From DASXVU01 sp963732855 (GTDB taxonomy: Archaea > Thermoplasmatota > Thermoplasmata > Methanomassiliicoccales > UBA472): DNA of 64,000 nucleotides. The translations under genes and the position numbers were made by a program. The notes under the pieces were generated by a model. It saw nothing but the letters and a program-made list of their open reading frames with translations, ran no database searches and was not told the DNA's origin. The stretch lies in the NCBI GenBank assembly GCA_963732855.1, contig CAVTBB010000003.1, positions 62,001 to 126,000 on the forward strand, read 5' to 3'. Of the stretch, positions 9,331 through 17,425 are shown piece after piece (within the stretch, counting starts at the first letter, position 1; each line of letters opens with the position of its first letter).

Positions 9331-9358
9331 CGAAAACGCCCATTTTCGGGCGTTTTCG
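9331..9358 (+). terminator. Perfect hairpin after the transposase gene
   Basis: An 11-bp perfect stem (CGAAAACGCCC / GGGCGTTTTCG) with a 6-base loop, starting at the base after the stop codon. It may end transcription, protect the 3' end, or act in control of transposition. Confidence 0.55.
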
Positions 9359-9424
9359 ACGAGGTTTCGTTGCCTCAAAATCTCCTGTCAAATTCTAAGA
9401 CCAATGGAAATTCTCTATGTCAAC

Positions 9425-9439
9425 TGTCGAAATCAGGTT
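9425..9439 (-). repeat. Candidate right terminal inverted repeat of the insertion sequence
   Basis: Partner of 7773-7787, 13 of 15 bases matching, about 95 bp after the transposase stop. Confidence 0.45.
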
Positions 9440-9497
9440 GGAATAATTTTCCGGTCAAATCACTTCTGGTAAGACCATACAGCAGACCCTCACCGAA

Positions 9498-10877
9498 CTA
9501 AAGGAGATTGAAATCCTCGAAGACGATATCGTTAATTCGGACGCCCATTTCAACGAACTGCCTGGATAGGTTCTCCATCATAGGCAATGGCCCACAGAGG
9601 AAGATTACCTTGCCGAGGACATTCTCCTTCCCACCCAGCAGCACGGAGACCTTTTCAGAATCGAGACGCCCCAGCTCACTGGACACCCAGGGATGAAACT
9701 TGAGCTCCTTGCTCTTCATTTCCTCCCGGATAAGCTCATCATAGTATAGCCCCTCCTCGGAATTCCGATATGCCCATATCAGATCGACCTGCCGTCCGAT
9801 AGGATTCTCGGCTTCGTTCCTGGCCATACTAAGGAAGGGAGTGATGCCTATGCCTCCGGCGATCCAAATCATGTTCCGCTTATGGCTTAGATATCGCTCC
9901 CCGAACTTACCGTACGGGCCTATTAACACTGCATGATCGCCTTCTTTCACCAATGGAACTCGCCCCCCCGTGAAGTCTCCCCGCTTCTTGATAGAAAGAC
10001 GGATCGTATCCTCACGAGGATGATTCGATATGGAAAATGGCCACATCTCATGCCTACTCACTGAGAAAGGAAACATCACAAAGACGAACTGCCCCGGATG
10101 GAACGGCAGGTCCCTGTCCTCACATCTCAGATGGATCTCGGTCAAATATGGGAAACGGTTCACCTTTACCACCTCCACTCGGTATTTGGGACCGAAGTGT
10201 CGATAGAGAATCAGTGTGTAGCCGTAGGCGAGGATTCCCAAGCCACCGATAATCAGAATCCAGGTCATAAGGATCGGGTAACTTCGGATGTCTGAACCAG
10301 CGTCAAGTGCATGCCAGATGGCGAAAATTAGGGGGAAGACCATCAAGCGGTGAGTCATCAACCACACGTTGTAGGGGATCTTTATGTGCAGAGTAAGGGC
10401 CAGCAATACGAACAACGCCACTACGGAAACGATCCCCAAGGTGCTGGGGATATGAAGGCCTGGAACATAGAGGGAGAATACACCCGACCATGATGGGAAG
10501 GCGCGGATGGTGAGGAAGGTGATGTGGAAGACGATGAAGAAAAGGGTCAGCTTCCCTACCATCTTATGCACCTTGTACTGTCTGTCCAATCCTCCAAAGA
10601 GGCTTTCCAGAACTGCCCACCTGGCGGAGGTTAGGAAGTTAAGAGAGAGAAATGAAATCGCCAGGAACGCGAATGTCTTGGCCAGGATGGTGATGATGCT
10701 CCGCAAGGATTCGGACCCCTGGGCAATCCACACCAACAGCGTAATTGAGCAGATGACCATGATGAGGGCCGTCCCACCTGATTTGAGGGGTGCCCTAAGG
10801 AACGGGTCGAATATTTCCGCGGGAATATAGCTCTTCAGCGAGTCTTTCACTTTAGATGCCTTAGTTCCCTCGTCCAT
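9498..10877 (-). CDS. Ferric-reductase-like transmembrane flavocytochrome
   Basis: 459 residues. The N-terminal half has about six membrane helices with paired histidines (HKMVGKL...FHITF and MTHRLMVFPLIFAIWHAL) that can hold two b hemes, as in FRE/NOX proteins. The C-terminal half is a ferredoxin-reductase-type module: FAD site HPGQF and PFSISNHP, and nicotinamide nucleotide site GGIGITPF. It should carry electrons from NAD(P)H across the membrane to an outside acceptor such as ferric iron or a redox protein. I prefer the ATG at 10877 because GGGAGGAGG lies just upstream; the frame is open to an ATG at 10940 without a ribosome site. Confidence 0.88.
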   Translation of the reverse strand: MDEGTKASKVKDSLKSYIPAEIFDPFLRAPLKSGGTALIMVICSITLLVWIAQGSESLRSIITILAKTFAFLAISFLSLNFLTSARWAVLESLFGGLDRQYKVHKMVGKLTLFFIVFHITFLTIRAFPSWSGVFSLYVPGLHIPSTLGIVSVVALFVLLALTLHIKIPYNVWLMTHRLMVFPLIFAIWHALDAGSDIRSYPILMTWILIIGGLGILAYGYTLILYRHFGPKYRVEVVKVNRFPYLTEIHLRCEDRDLPFHPGQFVFVMFPFSVSRHEMWPFSISNHPREDTIRLSIKKRGDFTGGRVPLVKEGDHAVLIGPYGKFGERYLSHKRNMIWIAGGIGITPFLSMARNEAENPIGRQVDLIWAYRNSEEGLYYDELIREEMKSKELKFHPWVSSELGRLDSEKVSVLLGGKENVLGKVIFLCGPLPMMENLSRQFVEMGVRINDIVFEDFNLL

Positions 10878-11053
10878 CTTCCTCCTCCCCAAATCTGTGA
10901 TAATATTAGTATTCTCCACCATTTGTATTTCCTGGTTCATGTCGAAGGAAAGCGCTCAGCAACAAAGGAACCATTGCTTGACCTGATTTGATTCCACTAT
11001 GTTTTAGGGGTAGGCCTTATTAACTCAAACTAATATTCACGGCTGGTGATGTT

Positions 11054-11701
11054 TTGGATTTTCCCAGATGTGATAAATGTGGCGACGTCGGCTGCAAAGT
11101 TGGCGAACCAGGTAAGTTCAAGGACTGCCCAACAAATATTTCGGTAATCACGAAGGAAGAGATAATTGCGCGTTACCACGATCCAGAGACCCAAAAGCTT
11201 ATGCAAACCGCCGCCAAGGTGGAGCGGGGAACCCTCCAGCCGGTCAATGGCGTACTGACCCCGATCAGGCCGCGCATATCCGAGATAATGGCATTCGCCG
11301 ATCAGATGGGGTGGAAGAAGATTGGAGTGGCGTTCTGCCTGGCCGCCCGGGACGAAGGCATAAAGCTCACCAGAGTCCTGGAGGCAAGAGGTTTCGAGGT
11401 GTGCTCGGCCATCTGCCGTAACTTCTCGATGAAGAAGGGAGAGTTCGAAATCCCAAAAGAGGACTGTATAAAGAGCGAGAACGAGACGGTATGCAACCCA
11501 GTTTATCAGGCTGAGCTGCTCAACGATGCTGGGACCGAACTGAACATTGTCCTAGGTCTTTGCGTCGGCCATGATATGTTGTTCACCAAGAACTCCAAGG
11601 CCTATGTGACCACTCTGTCTGTCAAGGACCGCATGACCGGCAATAATACCATCGCGCCTCTATACTCTGGATTCTTTTCCGAGATTTTAAAGAAATATTA
11701 A
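11054..11701 (+). CDS. DUF1847 metal-binding family protein
   Basis: 215 residues rich in conserved cysteines: CDKCGDVGCKVG at the N terminus, then GVAFCLAARDEG, CSAICRNF, ETVCNPVYQAELLN and LGLCVGHDMLF. This set is the hallmark of DUF1847 proteins of anaerobes, thought to bind metal or an iron-sulfur cluster but without an assigned reaction. The start is the TTG at 11054 behind a GGTGAT site (11045-11050). It is divergent from the flavocytochrome gene and separated from it by 176 bp. Confidence 0.8.
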   Translation: MDFPRCDKCGDVGCKVGEPGKFKDCPTNISVITKEEIIARYHDPETQKLMQTAAKVERGTLQPVNGVLTPIRPRISEIMAFADQMGWKKIGVAFCLAARDEGIKLTRVLEARGFEVCSAICRNFSMKKGEFEIPKEDCIKSENETVCNPVYQAELLNDAGTELNIVLGLCVGHDMLFTKNSKAYVTTLSVKDRMTGNNTIAPLYSGFFSEILKKY

Positions 11702-11775
11702 TGATGGGCATTGCCCCAGACTTCCTTTTTTTGAAAGTTCCTACTCTAGATAGAACAGCCATCTGTCGAGAAAGA

Positions 11776-12726
11776 TCATTCATGGGGACGTGCATCGTTC
11801 GTCATATGAGCCAGGGTTTCCACCTCAATATATACCCGTTTGGTCTGAGGGTATTCCTTATACAGGTCGGCCTCGATGCGATGGATGGAGTCATGCATCT
11901 GCCTATCCGTCGTCCCCGCAACGAAGCTCACTCCCATGTTGATTATCAGGTCTTGGGGACCCATGTACATGGTGAGGATGTTCCCCGCCTTTTCCACTGC
12001 TGGGTCCGACTCCACCCGCCGCCGGATGTCCACCAGCTCTTCGGGGCTAACGCCCTCGCCCATCAGCAGACCCTTGGTCCGTGAGGCCAGGAACCAGGCC
12101 ACGCTCATCAGCAGCAGACCGATAGCAATCGATGCCGTGCCATCCAGGTATGGGTTATGGAACGTATGGCCCAGAAATATCCCCAGGAAGGCGAAGACCA
12201 AGCCTAACATGGCCGCGCTGTCCTCGAACACCACCGCATACAGGCTCGGGTCCTTTGAACCCTTGATGAACTTCCAGGTTCCCATGTTCCCCCTCGCCCT
12301 AAGGAACGCTCGGAAGGCTATCGTCAACGAAGAGCCTTCAACAATAAGGGCGATGGCTAGAACGATGTAAGCCACCGTGGGGTCCCCCAGTTCGGTGGAT
12401 GGGGTGACGGAAGAGATGTAGGATACTCCCTCATATACCGACATGCCACCACCGATGCCGAAGATGGAAATGGCGACGATGTTCGTCCAGAAGTAGAGCG
12501 ATTTACCGTAACCGAACGGGTGCTCGGCGTCCGCTGGCCTGCTGGCATCCTTCATGCCCAGCAGCAGAAGGAGGCCGTTCCCGGTATCCACGAACGAATG
12601 GATGCCCTCGGAGATCATGGCGGACGAGCCGGTGAAGATGGCCGCGATGAATTTTATCACCGCTATGATCAGATTGCCAATGACGGCCGCGACCACCGCC
12701 AACTTAGACCCGCCATGTGACGCCAT
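11776..12726 (-). CDS. Cation diffusion facilitator (metal efflux transporter)
   Basis: 316 residues of the CDF family, which export divalent metals such as Zn, Fe or Mn in exchange for protons. There are about six membrane helices with the helix-2 metal site in EGIHSFVDTGN (His/Asp) and acidic partners in helix 5 (FEDSAAM and YLDGTASI). A cytoplasmic ferredoxin-like tail with His residues (MHDSIHRIEADL) follows. Metal specificity cannot be read. The ATG at 12726 follows a GAGGATT site. A twofold 12-bp direct repeat lies in its promoter. Confidence 0.9.
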   Translation of the reverse strand: MASHGGSKLAVVAAVIGNLIIAVIKFIAAIFTGSSAMISEGIHSFVDTGNGLLLLLGMKDASRPADAEHPFGYGKSLYFWTNIVAISIFGIGGGMSVYEGVSYISSVTPSTELGDPTVAYIVLAIALIVEGSSLTIAFRAFLRARGNMGTWKFIKGSKDPSLYAVVFEDSAAMLGLVFAFLGIFLGHTFHNPYLDGTASIAIGLLLMSVAWFLASRTKGLLMGEGVSPEELVDIRRRVESDPAVEKAGNILTMYMGPQDLIINMGVSFVAGTTDRQMHDSIHRIEADLYKEYPQTKRVYIEVETLAHMTNDARPHE

Positions 12727-13060
12727 TGAATCCTCTTCTGGACAACGTCTTCCGTGTTCAAATCATTATGTCCTTAAGTTCAAATCATTCGAGGGAGTGT
12801 TGGTAAAAGTGTTCGGTCCCAATGTCTCTCGACGATTTAGCAATGAAACGCGAACAGCGTTTGTATTGAATTTCAATGCCAATTGACAGGACAAAGGGAT
12901 GGGTGGGCGTAGCCTGCTTATCAGGAGAATTGCGGATACGTTCGTTGCTAGTGGCATTTGTGACTATCGCTTTGTTGCGACAGGACTATTACCATACACC
13001 TCGATTTCTGCCTCAGTCAGAAAAAAGTATGACATTGTACTCATCCAAGAAGGTTGGAAC
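12727..13060. other. Intergenic region between the metal exporter and a membrane protein
   Basis: 334 bases. The exporter-proximal part holds the 12-bp direct repeat and probable promoter. The rest is open in the frame of the following membrane protein from an ATG at 12899, but that part has no ribosome site and atypical composition. Confidence 0.35.
12756..12789 (-). repeat. Direct repeat in the promoter of the CDF exporter
   Basis: GTTCAAATCATT occurs at 12756-12767 and again at 12778-12789, a period of 22 bp or about two helical turns, 30-63 bp before the exporter ATG. The arrangement suits two sites for one DNA-binding regulator, perhaps metal-responsive. Confidence 0.4.
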
Positions 13061-13447
13061 TTGAGGCACTACTCGAAAATTGCCTTGGCCATCTTGGCTA
13101 TTCTCGTCATTGGCGTGCTCATTTTCGCTGCCTATTACATTGCCAATCGCGATATACGTAGCAGTGGCTCATCGAAGGTGGTGACTTTAGTCATTGACTA
13201 CAACGATAACTGGACGGGAACCTACTATTTTTCAGATGCAGCGATTCCTATGTATGGAACTGGCCATATGGAGTTCCCAAAATCTTTGGACCAGGGAACC
13301 AATGACATTCGGTTCAGCATTCAGAAAGGAGACAGCTCATCGAGCGAGCTTTCAATATCCATTCTCGATTCAGACGGGGAGCTTCTCAAGTCAGTATCAA
13401 CCTCGGAAGCTAATGGGGTCGCCCCCCTTGACATCAGAGTAGATTAG
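13061..13447 (+). CDS. Membrane-anchored protein of unknown function
   Basis: 128 residues from a TTG at 13061: a short positive N terminus, one hydrophobic helix (residues about 7-29) and an outside domain of about 95 residues rich in Ser, Thr, Asp and beta-strand patterns. The frame is also open from an ATG at 12899, giving 182 residues. I doubt that start because its first 50 residues look non-coding and it lacks a ribosome site. No family is recognised. A signal-anchored cell-surface protein is the safest reading. Confidence 0.45.
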   Translation: MRHYSKIALAILAILVIGVLIFAAYYIANRDIRSSGSSKVVTLVIDYNDNWTGTYYFSDAAIPMYGTGHMEFPKSLDQGTNDIRFSIQKGDSSSSELSISILDSDGELLKSVSTSEANGVAPLDIRVD

Positions 13448-13470
13448 ATCGATGATTTAGCATGGCCCCC

Positions 13471-14067
13471 TCAGAAGGAACCTGTCTCAACCTTTCCGGC
13501 GCGATGGTAGTTGGCGACGATGACCCCCTTCGGCGAGGCCTTGCTGTCGATCAGCTTGAACGTCACCGGGATCGCGCCTTCGGCGAACAACCGCTTTCCC
13601 GGGCCTAGCGCCACAGGGAATATCTTGAGCCGGAGCTCATCGACCAGGTCGTTCTTCAGGAGGGTCTGGATCAAGTTGCCGCTGCCGTGGACCTGGAGTT
13701 CAAGACCATCCTGCGCCTTGAGTTCCCGTATCGCCTTCACCACATCATCGCCCAGTTGAACCGACCGCTCCCAATATAAATCCTGATGACGCCGGGAGGC
13801 GACATACTTTGTCGCCCGGTTAATCCCCATATCTTCCTCCTTGTGATATGGCCAGTAGGCAGCAAAGATCTCGTAGGTCTTCCTGCCCAGAAGGAGGTCG
13901 AATGGCCTTCCCATCTGCTCGCCCATAACCTTGCCAGCGAACTCATCAAAATAGGGGACTGCCCAGCCGCCGTACTTGAAGCCACCGGAAACGTCCTCCT
14001 CTGGCCCTCCGGGCGCTTGCATGACACCGTCGATTGAAATGAAAGATAGGACAATGACCTTTCTCAT
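13471..14067 (-). CDS. RibD C-terminal/dihydrofolate-reductase-like protein
   Basis: 198 residues from the ATG at 14067, beginning with the MRKVIVLSFISIDGVMQAPGG segment typical of this family. Then come DLLLGRKTYEIFAAYWP, a VHGSGNLIQTLL nucleotide-binding loop and LRLKIFPVALGPGKRLF. These are NADPH-dependent reductases with the dihydrofolate-reductase fold. Many genomes carry them as stand-alone proteins of unknown substrate, distinct from true DHFR and from riboflavin RibD. The frame remains open to 14178, but the upstream residues are not family-like. Confidence 0.85.
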   Translation of the reverse strand: MRKVIVLSFISIDGVMQAPGGPEEDVSGGFKYGGWAVPYFDEFAGKVMGEQMGRPFDLLLGRKTYEIFAAYWPYHKEEDMGINRATKYVASRRHQDLYWERSVQLGDDVVKAIRELKAQDGLELQVHGSGNLIQTLLKNDLVDELRLKIFPVALGPGKRLFAEGAIPVTFKLIDSKASPKGVIVANYHRAGKVETGSF

Positions 14068-14241
14068 GCTGTTTTTCAAGGCACGCCGCGTCATTAATAG
14101 TTTGAGAATACCGGACCATTTGGTGACATACCTATCGTAATAAGAATGTGTGAAGTTGACATTGTGATATGACTCCATTAGCCATAGAAGGGGAAACCTG
14201 ATCTAAATGAATCATTGATGATCGTCTGGATGAGAAGAGAG

Positions 14242-14314
14242 TGGGCTCAGCCGGATTCGAACCGGCGACCTTCTGCGTGTGAGGCAAACGTCATAACCGC
14301 TAGACCACGAGCCC
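14242..14314 (-). tRNA. tRNA-Val (anticodon CAC)
   Basis: A 73-base cloverleaf: acceptor stem GGGCTCG/TGAGCCC (one G-T pair), D stem GTC/GAC, anticodon stem TTTGC/GCAGA with loop CTCACAC (anticodon CAC), T arm GCCGG-TTCGAAT-CCGGC, discriminator A. No CCA is encoded and no intron is present. It reads GUG codons. Confidence 0.95.
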
Positions 14315-14463
14315 TTGAGTCCCACAACAATACTTCAAGGTATTAATTCCTGACGGTGCCTGGCAATGACTGGAGCAATATGAAATGGAGAGCAACGACA
14401 GCGTAAACGAATCAGCATGCCCATGCTCAACGTTCGAATGGTGGCCATGGTAGCCGGCAATGG

Positions 14464-14469
14464 TTTTAA
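14464..14469 (+). promoter_or_regulatory. TATA-like box of the XPD-type helicase gene
   Basis: TTTTAA lies 25-30 nt before the ATG at 14494, with no ribosome site between them, so the transcript is probably leaderless. Confidence 0.4.
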
Positions 14470-14493
14470 GCCCTGCCGGCATTGGCGTTCTGA

Positions 14494-15936
14494 ATGCCCG
14501 GAATGTTCTGCGACCGCTGCAAATCGATCATGACCCCAGTGGGCGACAGGCTCGTCTGCCGAAGCTGCGGGATGACCCGTTCGAGGGATGGCGGAGCAGG
14601 TTCTAGCAATGACAGAGGTCAATCCTCAAAGCCCCGGTTCCAGACCAGGCTCGCCGGTACCAAGGAAGAGAAACCGGTGGAAGTGCAGGAGGAGTCTGCA
14701 CCCCCGCCGAACCCAGACCCATCCTCCATATTCCCTTATCTCCCAAGACCGCACCAGATGGATTTCGTCGACCTGATCGGCGAGGTCCTCGAATCCAGAG
14801 GCAACCTGGTCGTCGAATCCGGGACCGGAACGGGCAAGACGGTCTGTGCCCTGGCCGGAACGGTGGAGCACGCATTGGCAAACGACAAGCGGGTCGTCTA
14901 CATAACCCGCACCAATTCGCAGGCGACGATAGCCATCAAGGAGCTTCGCGCCATCAGCAAGAGGCGGAACGTTCTCGGGATTTCGCTCCAAGGCCGGCGG
15001 AACAGCTGCCCCATGCTGTCCGAGCTATCGGTCGACAACCTGACCCCCGGAGAACTCTCCCGCGTGTGCGAGCACAAGAAGAAGAACACCCGGGACGGGA
15101 CCAAGGGCGGCTGCACCTACTACGCCAACACGGTCCATCTTGGTCAGTCGTATTTCAGGCGATATTGCGCCGACAACATCCCGACCTCGGATGAACTTTC
15201 CCGGTTCTGTGAGGCGGACGGGGCATGCCCCTACGAGGTGGGCAAGATGCTTATGCCTGAGGCTAAGGTGGTCATCGCGCCTTATCCCTACATCATCTCA
15301 GGTGAGGTGAGGCATCACTTCCTGGAACAGCTCCAGGCCGAGGCAGACGATCTCATCCTGGTGGTGGACGAGGCGCACAACCTTGCCGATGCCGCACGGG
15401 ACGCCGAGAGCATCAGGATCACCAAGAAGATCGTCTCGATCGTCACCGTCGAGGCTGGGGAGATGGGCAACGCCAAGCTCTCTAAGGATGTGGACCTGAA
15501 AAAGCTGGCCGGAGCGTTGTTCGGGGTCCTGGACCGGGCGGCGGAACTATGCGCTGAGTCAGGCAAGGACGAGGTCGCCTTGGGCCGGGGTTTCCTGGAA
15601 GGCACCCTATGCGAATCGCTGGGATGCGACAGGGGGGAGCTGGCCGAGATCGTGGCGGAGATGCAGGCCACGGGCGAGGAGATGGCCCAGCGGCGCCTTC
15701 AGGGAGGCAAAGAGCCGACATCGGCAACCTTCACCTTGGGCCGGGACCTGACCAACTGGGTCGCCTCGGACAACGCGCGCTTCGTCCGCCGGGCCACCAT
15801 GGAAGAGGGCGGAATGATCGAAGCTTACTGCCTGGACCCGAAAGGCGCTCTATCGTTCTTCCACGAGGTCTATGGTTCAATACACATGTCCGGAACCCTG
15901 AGGCCGCTAGACCAGTATGTCCGAGTGACCGGCCTG
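14494..15936 (+). CDS. XPD/DinG-type DNA helicase, N-terminal part (frameshifted gene)
   Basis: Superfamily 2 helicase with an added N-terminal zinc ribbon (Cys6, Cys9, Cys27, Cys30). Walker A is SGTGTGKT (near residue 110). An iron-sulfur domain has four candidate cysteines (GRRNSC, RVCEHK, KGGC, DGACPYE; about 170-248), followed by the DEAH box VVDEAHN and HMSGTLRP before motif III. It unwinds DNA in repair or transcription. The real protein leaves this frame after GGCCTG at 15936. The frame itself runs on to 16401, but those last 150 or so codons are nonsense. The remaining helicase domain is in the +1 frame from 15938. Confidence 0.85.
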
Positions 15937-15937
15937 G

Positions 15938-16624
15938 GTCGAGAACACCAAGACCGCGATATTCGATTCCCCGTTCCCGAAGGAAAATCGCCAGGTGCTC
16001 TTCGTGGCAGATGTCGAGGCCAAGTACGAATCACGGTCCGATCCCAATGCCGTGCAGAAGCTGCACGACTACGTCTCCGATCTGGCCAATGCCGTTCCCC
16101 GCAACACAATGATATTCTTCCCTTCCCATGCCATGCTGCACAATTACCTTTACCGCAACGAGAAGCTGCTCTTGAAGAAGGTCTACCGCGAGGTGCAGGG
16201 AGAGTCACAGGAAAGGCTGGTGGCGGACATCGGGCGGTTCAAGCGAGATTCCCGGAAGGGCGCCGTGTTCTTCGCCGTAATGGGCGGGAGGGTCTCCGAG
16301 GGACTGGACTTTCCGTTCGAAGAGCTTCAGTTGGTGGTCATCGTCGGCATACCCTATCCCAAGCCCTCGTTGTGCCAAGAACGCCTGCGCGAGTTCTATG
16401 ACCGGCGTTTCGGCGGAAAGGGGTTCGAATACGCCGTGAACGTGCCCGCCGCCCGCCGCATGATGCAGTCGATCGGACGGCTTATCAGGACGGAGGAGGA
16501 CGTCGGCTGCGCTGTCGTACTGGATAGTCGCGCTCCCCGCTTCGTCAAATACATGTGGATGGAGAAAAGCGATGACCCGGTGTCGGACGTGAAACAGTTC
16601 TTCCTCCTCCATCCGGGGCGCTGA
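15938..16624 (+). pseudogene. XPD/DinG-type helicase, C-terminal fragment
   Basis: Continuation of the helicase: about 228 residues starting V-E-N-T-K and running through FDSPFP, the second RecA-like domain with GGRVSEGLDFP, and motif VI (QSIGRLIRTEEDVG) with the arginine fingers. Removing one G from GGCCTGGGTCGAG (15931-15943) joins it to the upstream part in one frame. No ribosome site precedes it. The stop is 2 nt from the convergent KaiC-like gene. Confidence 0.75.
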
Positions 16625-16626
16625 TC

Positions 16627-17343
16627 CTATTCTGTCAGAACCCTGGTGGCACTGAACGCTGCATGGTCGAACAGCAACGAGAAGTAATTGCTCGCATGGT
16701 TCGTCGAACGCATCTTGACGACACGGATACGCCGTTGTACCTCTGCGTCACCGATCTCCGCCATCTTCAGCAGGACCACCCCGTCGGCCAGATATGCCTC
16801 GTCACGATGGGTGCAGTTGAATTGCTCCGGGTTGCACTCTGAAATAAGTATGCAGGTTATACCAAGGCTGCGGAGCCATTCGAACAGGTAGAACAGTTCC
16901 GCGCGGCGCTCATCGGGCTTCATCTGCGCGGCCATCTCCAGGACGTCCAGCGAATCCAGGACCAGTAAGTCATAGCCCATGGAGGCCCTGAGGTTCTCCG
17001 CGTACATCTTGAAGACCTGCATCCAGCTGCCTTTTGCAGACAGGTGGGTCAATGACTTCCTTATGATACCGAGGTCGAGCACGCTGACCTTCTCCTTGAC
17101 CTTCTCCGGGTCCATGCCCATCGACCCCATCTGCTGGTTCAGGTTCTCTCTTGATTGCTCGAGCGTCATGTAAAGCGATTTGGTGCCGTTCTTGATGGCG
17201 TTGTTGTACAACAAAGAATAGGCGATCGACGATTTCATCGTTCCAGGGGCCCCAGCCAAGAGCACGAGATGCCCTTTAGGGACCCCGCCCTGCATGTTCT
17301 CGTCAAGGTTCTCGATGAAGGTTTTTATTCGTGCTATCTGCAT
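16627..17343 (-). CDS. KaiC-like RecA-superfamily ATPase
   Basis: 238 residues, a single KaiC-type ATPase domain. Walker A is GAPGTMKS (Lys37) and Walker B is LLVLDSLD (Asp130). The usual paired catalytic glutamates of KaiC are replaced by Leu-Glu-Gln-Ser (Glu62). A FYLFEWLRSLGIT segment and a C-terminal RRIRVVKMR strand follow. Such archaeal proteins are thought to form hexamers that signal through ATP turnover. I use the ATG at 17343, behind GGTGGGA; this gives the same length as the paralogue at 18996-19712. It is the last of three linked paralogues. Confidence 0.85.
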   Translation of the reverse strand: MQIARIKTFIENLDENMQGGVPKGHLVLLAGAPGTMKSSIAYSLLYNNAIKNGTKSLYMTLEQSRENLNQQMGSMGMDPEKVKEKVSVLDLGIIRKSLTHLSAKGSWMQVFKMYAENLRASMGYDLLVLDSLDVLEMAAQMKPDERRAELFYLFEWLRSLGITCILISECNPEQFNCTHRDEAYLADGVVLLKMAEIGDAEVQRRIRVVKMRSTNHASNYFSLLFDHAAFSATRVLTE

Positions 17344-17425
17344 TCCCACCACTCCCTGTCTGAATAGGGCCACGGCGAGTTTTTAATCTATCTTCAAGAA
17401 AATCCAGGAACGATAATTGACTCGA

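Larger units (their letters stand above)
7773..9439 (+). mobile_element. Insertion sequence with DDE transposase (IS4 superfamily, IS1634-like)
   Basis: An insertion sequence of about 1.67 kb around one transposase gene. Candidate imperfect terminal inverted repeats are at 7773-7787 and 9425-9439: AACCTGAGTTTGACA against AACCTGATTTCGACA, 13 of 15 matching. No exact target duplication is visible at these ends, so the true boundaries may differ by several bases. A similar CCGGTCA word lies just inside the left end (7794-7800) and just outside the right end (9450-9456). A strong hairpin follows the gene. Confidence 0.6.

Noticed and set aside
7761..9460. Exact target-site duplication for the insertion sequence
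   Set aside because: Flanks of the candidate ends show only weak similarity (ATATT against ATAAT), so no duplication can be claimed.
11701..12084. 127-codon open frame on the plus strand
   Set aside because: It is antisense to the CDF transporter gene, whose motifs and codon pattern are clear on the other strand.
15941..16401. Continuation of the first helicase frame to 16401
   Set aside because: After 15936 it loses all helicase character, while the neighbouring frame carries the conserved C-terminal motifs. It is out-of-frame read-through.
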